Source: Membranipora membranacea (lineage: Eukaryota > Bryozoa > Gymnolaemata > Cheilostomatida > Membraniporidae). Taken from it: a DNA stretch of 64,000 nucleotides. Location of the stretch: the NCBI GenBank assembly GCA_914767715.1, contig OU612070.1, positions 28,322,025 to 28,386,024 of the forward strand, given 5' to 3'. Shown here one piece after another: positions 54,201 to 61,040 of the stretch. The stretch's first letter is position 1, and each line of letters opens with the position of its first letter. Under the pieces are notes generated by a model. It searched no databases. It worked only from the letters and a program-made list of their open reading frames with translations, and was not told the DNA's origin. The translations under genes were made by a program, and so were the position numbers.

Positions 54201-57200
54201 ATTCACTTGTATTATTTCAATTTCTTGCTTTTGTTGCACTGCCCTAGCGATGAAAGTGCCCACCAAGTGAGATCTCCTTTAGTTGTGAAAAATAAGTTCA
54301 ATCCGGCGAAGAGGAACTTAGGAGGTCCACAGCAGATGGGAGACGTGGGATTAGAGCCTCAAAAACCAAACTTCACACCAATCAAGGTGGCTTATATCTG
54401 ATGCCCTCACTGCTAATGCTAGATTAGCTTTGTGATGTACGCTATCTGTCGGTATCTGTCGGTACCTGCCGGCATTTTTTATTTGTCGTTATCTGTCAGT
54501 ATTTGTCATGTCTGCCATGATTGTGTGATCTAGTCCTCTACGCAGCTATTGATCTCTTAATTTGCTGAGCTCTTTCTGACCGCTCTTCACTGATTTAATA
54601 ATCCATATAATTCTTTGAGGTCACAGTGCAGTACACTAACTGGAGGCTTTTATGCTACAAGCTCGCTCAAACTTACCTGTAGGTAGAAGTCAATCAGTTG
54701 CTGCAGCCTCATCCTTAGTCCCCTTTCCTCGCATCTTGCCCTCATTATATATATATAATCTTTATTACTGAACCAATGATCATCTTCTAAAAATTAGAGG
54801 CGACCTTTAGAGGTTTCATCACAATATAAGTAAGGAAGGCAACCTGGGCATGAAAATAAAAACAGAAAAAAAAATTAATTCTTAGACTTTATAATTTACA
54901 CATCCGGCATTGCGGTAACACATATAGGATGTGTGATGTCTTGTGAGTGGCTTGTATCGCTATGCATTGTACGTGGTCATTCCGCTAATTTTCACTATGT
55001 TGTGTATGTGCAGTCTTTTCTCGATATGGTAAAATACCTACAATGCTTTGTTGTAAACTCTACTTCTTTTTGCTGCCAACTGTCATCATTGAGTTTACTG
55101 CTTTTACCCTTAGCTATAGGCTAGCTTGGTGCAGAACATGTACTTATATGTGTTCAAGTTGAAAGAGACTGTCAACGCAACCATTGAGTGGTTCCATTTG
55201 GATGTAAACAGCATATTATACATCCTTGTCTGAGACGCAGATAGTTTCCACTGAACCCATGCAAAAAGTAGCAACGTTTAGACAATATTCCTAAGCTGGC
55301 AGAACAGAGTGTTATCAATGGCATATTCGTGTAAATAAGAAGTTAATTGGCATCACCCAGTAACACAGCAATAAGTAACAGCAAAAATTTATGTTCCATT
55401 ATTGTGTTTCATTATTGCTTGCGATATTGGCTTGCAACTATAATGGTGGTGCTTTCAAACATTACACTTTGGCTGAGCTTTCTTTGCCACATTCACACGG
55501 CGGTCATGGCAGTTATTTCTGTTACCCGCCATATCATATGTTAGAGAAAAGCAAATTAAATCTTGGCAGCAATGTCATCGATGTGTCGTGTTTGTGCCGA
55601 GGATTTGTACCCACATGAGTTGAAAAGATACCGGTAAACTGAATGTGTGCCTCACTGATGGTTGTGTTGAATGTTTATTGCCTACAGTGGTCAATAATGT
55701 CAAAATCTGGATCTGATAGAAAGTTGTGTTTTTATTGCAGGGGCCTCAGAAGCTCATCACATCTACCTGTATCGAATGCATGGTAGCTCTAAATCAGAGG
55801 AAGGTGGACAGGAAAACTGCTGTTACATTAACAGGCGGTCTGGATGGATGGATACGCGCTTGGTCCATTCATTACAAGTATGTGTCACAGTTTAGCTTGG
55901 TATCCTATATTTTGACATATCATATTACTGAAGTTGTGTGCTCTTGTAAATAGGTTGGACAACCCTGAAGTGAAAGGTGAGATAGTATATTTTTTTGCAA
56001 ACTAAATAGAGTAGAAGTTTGAAGGCTCAAACCTGCTGCTGAAAATTGGCAGTTTGTTGCATTCTCTGCAACACTTTTTTTTCGCTGTGTGATTATTTGT
56101 TAGATAATTATAATGTTTGCAGACACAGAGACAGAAGCAAATACTGTGGCTCACTCTACAAAGCACTTTAATTTTATTATATTTTAATTTAATTTTTCAC
56201 TTTATTGCTTTACTGTAGAGGCGGTTTACTTGGACAGTTTCGTGGGTCACATAGACAGCAGGATGCCGTTACCAGTATGGCTGTAGACTTACCTAACTTA
56301 CATCTGTTCACTGGAGACGCACATGGATACGTCAAGGTAAAATAATATGAATATGTCAAGAAACCTTACAAATAAGTTTGTGTTCAATCTACTGTGTTTC
56401 GGGATCAGGAAATTGATATTTCCAAATGTTTATGCTCTCTAGCTATTAGTATGTGCTCATGTTTGCCTGAATGAAAGACCAAGATATTAACATGATCATT
56501 AAGTTCTCTTTGCATTGCTGTATTAACAAATCTTTGATTCTGTAGGTATGGTTTATTGGTGACTATTGTACAAAGACCCAATACACATCAACACTGACCC
56601 CTGAACAAAAAGTGACTTTCCTAGCTGATAGGAATAGGAGATATCAGTTCTTTGTGTCAAACAAGTTCTTTAGAAGATTCAATGCTAAGGAGTCAAAAGC
56701 CGCAAAACAGTCAATCAACCCACCACCTCCTGTGAGTCGAGTACAATAAATAACATAGTCCTTATTGCTGTTGTTCATATGTTGTTGCTCATACTATTTA
56801 TGGCATTTATTTCCTGTACTGTCAGATCCAAATTATACATGGAATGTTATCTTGATCGACAAACTAAAGTAGTCACAAACAAAACAAAAACATATATGAA
56901 TGATATTTACAAGACTTTCAAGTTATCTCCCTCTGTAAAAATGGTGGACAGCTCCTGCCACATGAGATAGTAAACAGTTTATATTGTCTCTCATTGTCTA
57001 ACTGAAGGGTGACTTTAACTAGATCAGCCTGAACAAATTAGTAGTAGCAAGAAGTCCGCATAGAGCTCAGCTTTACTTAAAGATCACCTGCTATGTTTCC
57101 TTGTTTTAGGCAACAGACCCAAAGAGGACTGTGAAGAAACCAGTACTACTGACAAGTTTCAGAGGACATCTCAAAGCTGTCACTTGTATTGTCTTCGCAG

Positions 57201-60200
57201 ATAATTATAATGTCATCATCTCTGGCTCCGAGGACCACAATGTGAGTACATATATGTACATTACATTCTAAATGGGGTAGATCTGCAAACCATGTGTATT
57301 CTGACGTTATCTGGCACCAGTGCAATGTCGTTGACATTTGTTGGTTGATGCGGCTAAGCATCAAGTTTGTATTGGTTGGGATTGGTAGTATCCAGGCAGG
57401 GCTGTGAAATAGTTATAAAAACTACAGTGTTAGTAGTACAGTATCTTCATCTTTTACTAGCCCAAGTTGGATCATTATCACAATTTTTCTTTATCTATAT
57501 ATAAATTTTTCTGTTGATGACAGATTCGAGTTTGGTCTCTGAGTGGGAAGTATATCGGACAGCTCGGTACAGACAAGTGGCCATGCTTACAAGAAAATAA
57601 TCTCAACTGGGTAAGTTAAAACTGGTATATAGTTTAACAGCTCTCATAGATGAGTACAATACAATGATCTGTTGTAGTCGCCACTAGCTACGAGTACATA
57701 TTAGAATGAGCCAGTATTGGAAATGATGCTTTATACAGTGCTGAAAAATTTTGGATAATGGGGAGGAATCAGCACGATCACATCAGGTTCTAAATTGCAT
57801 CAATCTGATTGCAACTTGTCCAGTTTAGAGGAAATACACAATTATTGAGAATTGAGGGATGATTGTACTCTGATCATATTGAAGGGGCGGGGAAGGGGGT
57901 GCTTTATATGGGCAGTAGAAGTATTTGAAATATATACTGATTTATATAAATTGTCTGAGGAGTATTTTCTATGTATTCCCTGTTGTAGGAGGTATGTGTT
58001 TAGCAGGTCAAACCTGCCAGTTTTATTGGCTCAGTTCAATGTGAAATTGATTTTTCTCTATAATGCTACCTGTTCAATTTTTCTTGATGTTGGTTCATTT
58101 AATTATGGTCGAATTTGTTTGAGACCATGCTCAAATTTTTTTTAGCTAGCAGTACTTTTGTTGAATCTCTACACAAACACAAAATAAATCCACATCTACA
58201 TCAGCTCTTTTATTTATTTCACAGTTGAATGATAACATGGACTTTTCACTACCAGCGGATGTAAGAAGGGTTGCTTCCCCACGTACACTCAGAGTCATGT
58301 TTGGTGGTGTAAGCAAGAAATGGAAATTAGTAAAGAATGGAATTATGCTGCTTATCGGACCGTGGTTCAGGCTTGGCTGTGAGTGATCGTTTTAATCTCG
58401 CAACCAATGATTTCAGAATCCTTCTATTTACTTCAAGGCCTTATCTAAACATTTATATTCTACTATCTGGCTCTCACATAGAAATAGTTTGTCCAACTGT
58501 GGTGGCGGAGTGCCATTGCAAAAGTCAGGAATCGATGTGCCGTGCCACTGGCGCCGCAGCGTGTGCACAGCTTTTTGGTATTCCTCAGATTGACAGAGGG
58601 AACAAACTTGTTCTAGGTACTACACACTTACAATGGTCCGAGATTTACCTAACTTCTAATATGCATTCAAGGTTTTGACAATCATTGTTGAATCAATGCA
58701 CTTTACCAGTTTGATATATGACCAATAATCTACCAAATTATGTTTGTCTATGACATATGAATTCACTTGCAGTGAGATCCCCGGTAAAACTACCTCCAAG
58801 TACAGGCAAATTGAGAAGTAGCACCCCATCGATCGCATCTACACCACAACATTACTCTCCTCGGGCAAGCAACGAGGTTATCAAAACTCCTCGCATCAGG
58901 AAACCCAGGTCGGTTGGGAGACTATTTCTAAATCAACCTCTAACATTGTACAATGTAGTTTGAGTTCAGAAAATCAAAAATCTGCTAATAAGAACAACTC
59001 ATTGAGGCTATCAAATAATACACAGATAAAGATCACTTATCTGGCCGGTCATTTCATGGTTTATATAGCATAAAGCTACTCTGGCGCTACCCTCTACCCT
59101 CTACTTATATAGCACGGTCATTCAAATTCTGCCAACCATTATTCCCTGTCTATGACCTCTTAATTCTTTTCAGATACAAACTGTATTTTGTATTTTGAAT
59201 TTTGTATTTTGAATCGTAAATTGAATATATTAGGATGCTATTTGACAGAGCTACCAAAGAAGAGTTGGCGATGCCTGAGATGCCCTATGAGATAGAGGCT
59301 GGAACTAGCTCAATTCTGGGGAAATCCTATCAGAAGAGAGGGGGTCACAAAGCAGTGCCACAACCAACGCACTTCTACTCCCTCGAAAACTCGGTATGAA
59401 CATTTTTTTACTGAAGAAAAGATTGTGTGCCTTTTGTGAATTCTCATGTTCCCAAGATTTGAGATATAGATCAAAGATATATGCATGCTGGTCACAAATG
59501 TAGGCTGGTCTGTTATTGTTCTATCATGAATGTCGTATAGTTTTTATTAATAAGGAATTTGACTTGCCTTATAATTTCCCAGATACAAGTTTGGCCGAAA
59601 CTGGGAATCAGTGATATATCAGACGTTAGAGACATGACTGACTATGGGCCACCTGAAGTTCTTGTTCAGAGAGAGAAAAGGAAAAATAAATATATTCAGC
59701 AGCTAGTACATACACAGCAAGGTATGGTTTGGGAGTATTTTGATGTCGAGAGTTTTTGACAATATTCTCTCAAACTAGTAATGAAACAAATGTTGTATCA
59801 AAATACAACCAAATGAAAATTGTATATGTCGCATTGCAGGGTGATCCGTTAAAGTTTGAAAAGTCTGCACCAGCCATCATTCAATCTAGGCATGTGCTAT
59901 GCATGAGGGTCGTCATATATCTTCATTTTATGAACCATAACAGTGTTGAGTACTGTCTGATTTTCACTAATGTAGCAAAAAGAATGTTGGTGGATGCTGT
60001 GAAGACTGGCAAAGTAGCTAAACGTAATCTAAGCGAAGAAGAGATACCGTATAATAGATCTATGACTATAACAACATCACCGAGCCCTGTAAAAACATTA
60101 TCTGTCAGCCCCAACACCAAGTAAGATCATCTAACCACTCTCTTCTTCTGCAAAATGACAGACACATTATTATTACTTTGCATAATGTTCAACAATTGGA

Positions 60201-61040
60201 GGTGAAATATTAATTTTGACCAGAAGTGGAAAATGTTGATTCAATACAAGTATAAATAAGAAACTACATAGTAACCTACCTATGAGTAGTTGTGGATTGC
60301 GTTAGTGTTATTTTGTATACCCCATAATTCTGTCCTCCATAAAGCGCCTTAAAGCACATATGGTATATCCACAGAGGCCTCTTGTGACTAATTATGTTCT
60401 GCTCACAATATTATAGATGATGACTGTGAGATGGAATTGAAAGCTACTTATGACATCTTTGTACTATTTTTCTCATTCAAATGTTGTGATTTTGAAAGGC
60501 TCTACAAAAAAATGAGATTAAAATTGTCCTGACTTATGTTATTCCTTGTTCACATCTACATAGAAATTTCGGTCTCGGTCTCGCAAGTACCTCTGGACAC
60601 CTGGAGAGATAGCATGTGTCTCTCCAATCTTGTTATAAAATGAACTCCAATGCATTGCTTCCTCAGCATCCTGGCTTTAGAGTGTAGAATAAGTACCTTT
60701 TATATAACCTTGCATTTTGACCCTTATTGACTAGGAGGGAATGGCATTAGAATCAATTGTCATCTCAAACAATGATTTGGTATTTTTACAAAGACATTGT
60801 CATGAGGCCAAAAACAAAAAGGTGGAGGCGTGACAAGGCTTCTGTTTTATGGTTTACAGCTAGACAAAAAAGATTTTCTTTTACAGAAACCCATTTCTTC
60901 CTGGTAGAACATCCGATAAAAAGAAAAAAGTCAGCTCGAGATCCAAGGCTAGCAAACATCATACGGATTTTGAGACTGTGACCATTGACACGCTAGCGTT
61001 AGAGATAGCAGAGATTATGGGAGAAGCTGGCCAAAACTGA
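19234..61040 (+). CDS. EF-hand and WD40 repeat protein, WDR49/WDR64/WDY group, 31 exons
   Basis: A 1652-aa protein over 41.8 kb; the 31 exons listed in the three block entries join in phase from ATG to TGA. Order of parts: disordered Ser/Lys/Pro-rich N-terminus, EF-hand domain (about 215-340), WD40 repeats of a first propeller, a charged linker with a Cys cluster, more WD40 repeats, and a basic C-terminal tail. EF-hand followed by many WD40 repeats is the architecture of WDR49, WDR64, EFCAB8 and the fly WDY protein, a group linked to cilia and sperm. The exact orthologue is not decided here. Three introns contain whole genes: 24210-38488 (membrane protein, -), 39242-43065 (LPMO, -) and 44947-50174 (GPCR, +). 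The family match across the gaps (for example NTE joining VTGIESL) argues that the blocks are one gene rather than three. Confidence 0.88.
21845..21897. repeat. 41-bp palindrome with 6-bp flanking direct repeats
   Basis: CCATAGACTTAATA begins at 21851 and its inverse ends at 21891, leaving almost no loop. TTGAAG is present immediately on both sides (21845-21850 and 21892-21897). It lies in a WD40-gene intron, 37 bp before an exon. Confidence 0.85.
24210..25526. other. Intron of WD40 gene; probable 3' UTR of the nested membrane-protein gene
   Basis: No supported coding exon. Read on the minus strand it lies just past the stop codons of the nested gene. Minus-strand AATAAA occurs at 24896-24901 and 24574-24579, either of which could end that transcript. 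The open frame at 25019-25252 (-) has no recognisable content. Confidence 0.4.
25527..36828 (-). CDS. Secreted-start, single-pass membrane protein with NHL-like propeller, nested gene
   Basis: I do not recognise a named orthologue. Exons in coding order: 36828-36744, 32117-31884, 30179-30045, 29818-29678, 29486-29340, 29137-28951, 27668-27551, 27346-27242, 26868-26762 and 25641-25527; all phases close, giving 457 aa. It begins with a signal peptide (MDRSYIRAAIFAAMISIAVG). The ectodomain has blades of NHL type: GYIDGIDSEARFSFINDVVV, NFVYIADYSCVRIYD followed by VATLAGACG, and VPVASLDVAPDGSVYVLEPH. A hydrophobic segment at about 393-414 (AIVFPSVLFLLVIVVVICAA) with a following RK stop-transfer gives a type I topology and a short cytosolic tail ending NDNSYWM. 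A second in-phase last exon exists at 25878-25818. The whole gene is inside one WD40-gene intron, on the other strand. Role unknown; a cell-surface receptor or adhesion protein is a guess. Confidence 0.85.
25818..25878 (-). CDS. Alternative last exon of the nested NHL-like membrane protein
   Basis: A TATAG acceptor leads into DIESSVNGKLPTATAHRLL and a stop. It accepts the same phase 2 as the 25641-25527 exon, so either can follow the transmembrane exon. Use of this one gives 439 aa with a different cytosolic tail. Only splice signals and phase support it. Confidence 0.5.
32118..36743. other. Large first intron of the nested membrane-protein gene
   Basis: A 4.6-kb AT-rich stretch between the signal-peptide exon and the first propeller exon. 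No exon of either strand is supported here. It contains the palindrome at 34511-34551. Confidence 0.6.
34511..34551. repeat. 41-bp palindrome
   Basis: Perfect 18-bp arms AATAATATCACAGAGTAA (34511-34528) and its inverse (34534-34551) with a 5-bp loop. No clean flanking duplication is seen, unlike the elements at 13962, 21851 and 9768. Confidence 0.8.
36829..38488. other. Remainder of the 14.3-kb WD40-gene intron; no gene seen
   Basis: Contains the presumed promoter of the nested minus-strand gene just above 36828 and an 18-base C run at 37690-37707. No coding exon is supported. Confidence 0.5.
38489..44946 (+). CDS. WD40 gene, block 2: first propeller (6 exons)
   Basis: Exons 38489-38644, 39059-39241, 43066-43264, 43594-43744, 44248-44416 and 44809-44946. 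Start phase 0 matches the end phase of block 1. Motifs: ARLFWGDAGGNIYILTF, NILVSGGIEQNIRGWNP, DVIVSGSNGSTVCVWDVKTG and RRLITGGRDGTVKVWNFHNG are WD40 blades ending in the W-D/N strand. The exon at 39059 (LTKLKRVHLEWVRSI) forms a blade without the WD ending. The 39242-43065 intron contains the LPMO gene on the other strand. The donor of the last exon is the weak GTTTGT, which may matter because the 5.2-kb intron that follows contains a second gene. Confidence 0.9.
39476..39528. repeat. 53-bp GC-richer palindrome
   Basis: Arms beginning ACTCAGGCCTCAG and CTCCAACTCA pair with their inverse after a 5-bp loop, with one mismatch. Weaker pairing extends outward to about 39466-39538. It lies in the WD40-gene intron just past the LPMO gene's 3' end. 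Confidence 0.8.
39559..39584. repeat. TATAC microsatellite, about 5 copies
   Basis: Perfect pentanucleotide repeat in the WD40-gene intron, between two palindromes. Confidence 0.8.
39639..39672. repeat. 34-bp GC-rich hairpin
   Basis: CAGGGAGGGTGGGA and its inverse TCCCACCCTCCCTG surround a 6-bp loop. In minus-strand transcripts it would form a stable stem about 75 bp past the LPMO stop codon, so it could influence 3' end formation; that is inference. Confidence 0.75.
39747..42196 (-). CDS. Secreted AA15-type lytic polysaccharide monooxygenase, nested gene
   Basis: Copper enzyme that oxidatively breaks chitin or cellulose chains outside the cell. Exons in coding order: 42196-42140, 41798-41694, 41250-41112, 40727-40577, 40450-40356 and 40171-39747; phases close, giving 323 aa. 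A 20-residue signal peptide ends LAEG just before His21, which becomes the N-terminal copper ligand in HGFMLNPPQRNSAWRVGF. Further hallmarks: NGGVCGICGE, then His111 in TFHRGYYEFRLCD (second copper-brace histidine by family pattern), TCSACVFQWRYRTGNNWGC, and GPQEEFFGCSDIAI. The catalytic domain ends near 211. A Thr/Pro/Glu linker follows with three ESTDTTAEP-type repeats, then a six-Cys module (KICRGRGIYA, SYCQANC, YCPPTHCICDN) like those on other animal members. It lies antisense within one WD40-gene intron. Substrate is not predictable. Confidence 0.94.
42197..43065. other. WD40-gene intron, upstream of LPMO; no gene seen
   Basis: AT-rich sequence before the next WD40 exon. The LPMO promoter should be at its left edge; TTTTTATAC at 42281-42289 (GTATAAAAA read on the minus strand) is a plausible TATA box about 85-93 bp upstream of the LPMO start codon. 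Confidence 0.35.
44947..46619. other. WD40-gene intron before the nested GPCR
   Basis: Should contain the GPCR promoter and first exon. One phase-compatible candidate exon is at 45628-45831, with LINE-like character. A G run follows near 45940. Nothing else is supported. Confidence 0.4.
45628..45831 (+). CDS. Candidate first exon of the GPCR, or LINE-derived fragment
   Basis: ATG opens 68 codons ending ISDTDK at a strong donor (GTATGTAG) in phase 0, which is the phase required by the first GPCR transmembrane exon at 46620. NVT would be an N-glycosylation site in an extracellular N-terminus. However, SLRHILTECSNLEDL closely resembles the tail of LINE reverse transcriptases (V-HIL-EC--l), so it may be a retrotransposon relic, possibly exonised. 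No signal peptide is seen. Confidence 0.4.
46620..49578 (+). CDS. Class A-like G-protein-coupled receptor, nested gene (5' end uncertain)
   Basis: Seven-pass receptor; ligand unknown. Exons 46620-46805, 47264-47391, 47630-47766, 47936-48090, 48585-48746, 49022-49265 and 49490-49578 join in phase to 366 codons; an upstream start exon is missing. TM1 has ALNIMQLFFI, TM2 LISLSIGDLYRA (Asp at the sodium site), and TM3 follows Cys in ADVICKLVQF. The TM3 end reads AIARTIAIRWPL, so the usual DRY is ART. Loop 2 has Cys residues (NSCAKYVQFC) for the bridge to TM3. TM6 lacks CWxP (LGMTYIVLCMPSAVYLY). TM7 ends TDPLIY in place of NPxxY, followed by KFMKYWK. The tail ends TEPRYTEI. It lies on the same strand as its host, inside the intron 44947-50174, so its polyA signal must be skipped by the host transcript. 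Confidence 0.9.
48259..48426. repeat. 56-bp tandem repeat, 3 copies
   Basis: Units at 48259-48314, 48315-48370 and 48371-48426 share TTTAGGACTGACTTGATACC followed by CAGCACTAAAT. The last two differ by a single base or two; the first is more diverged. It lies in a GPCR intron. Confidence 0.92.
49619..49686. repeat. 17-bp tandem repeat, 4 perfect copies, in GPCR 3' UTR
   Basis: Four exact copies of TTTAATATATACATGTA, 40 bp after the GPCR stop. Each contains the self-complementary TACATGTA and the RNA would carry repeated UGUA-type motifs near the 3' end. Confidence 0.9.
49709..49714 (+). terminator. Polyadenylation signal AATAAA for the GPCR
   Basis: AATAAA lies 131 bp after the GPCR stop codon and just after the 17-bp repeat array. 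It is within an intron of the host gene. Confidence 0.6.
50175..61040 (+). CDS. WD40 gene, block 3: linker, second propeller, C-terminal tail (17 exons)
   Basis: Exons 50175-50404, 50887-51042, 51544-51906, 52125-52317, 53564-53604, 54248-54386, 55741-55877, 56219-56336, 56546-56731, 57110-57241, 57524-57610, 58225-58306, 58773-58908, 59234-59393, 59583-59721, 59976-60120 and 60887-61040. The first exon closes a blade (LMTASYDGDIIVWSTETN). The next five encode a charged linker with RCEDCFGLK and LCKCADDSYC, then a 41-nt acidic exon (ESESEDEHDD). WD blades resume with TLTGGLDGWIRAWSIH, LFTGDAHGYVKVWFIGDY and IISGSEDHNIRVWSLSG. The tail is basic and low-complexity (DKKKKVSSRSKASKHH) and ends EIMGEAGQN. 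A stretch at 59841 that looks like an exon breaks the frame and is left out. Confidence 0.88.
51157..51213 (+). repeat. (GGGGA)n G-rich tract, possible G-quadruplex
   Basis: About 57 bp of GGGGA/GGGAA units on the coding strand in a WD40-gene intron. More than four runs of three or four G would allow quadruplex formation in DNA or nascent RNA. Confidence 0.8.
54055..54112. repeat. 58-bp imperfect palindrome
   Basis: GGTGTTTGAGAAGGTGATCG and the inverse of CGATCGCCTTCTCGAACACC pair with a few mismatches around a GC-rich loop of about 18 bp. It lies in the WD40-gene intron 136 bp before an exon. Confidence 0.75.
60285..60510. repeat. Dispersed repeat, copy A (last intron of WD40 gene)
   Basis: Shares CACATATGGTA, CCACAGAGGC, GTGACTAATTA and GTTCTGCTCACAAT in order with 63370-63535. 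A weaker third copy is near 62745-62850 (TAGTTGTGCATTAC, CCTCCAAAAGGAACCTTAAAA). The similarity may run on to the TAGACAAAAAAGATTTTCTT stretch before the last exon, matched near 63620. Confidence 0.75.

Noticed and set aside
59841-59889. Exon-like stretch reading GDPLKFEKSAPAIIQS between WD40-gene exons at 59583 and 59976
   Set aside because: It starts after a good acceptor but needs phase 0 while the preceding donor leaves phase 1, and it lacks a GT donor. The flanking exons join directly in phase.
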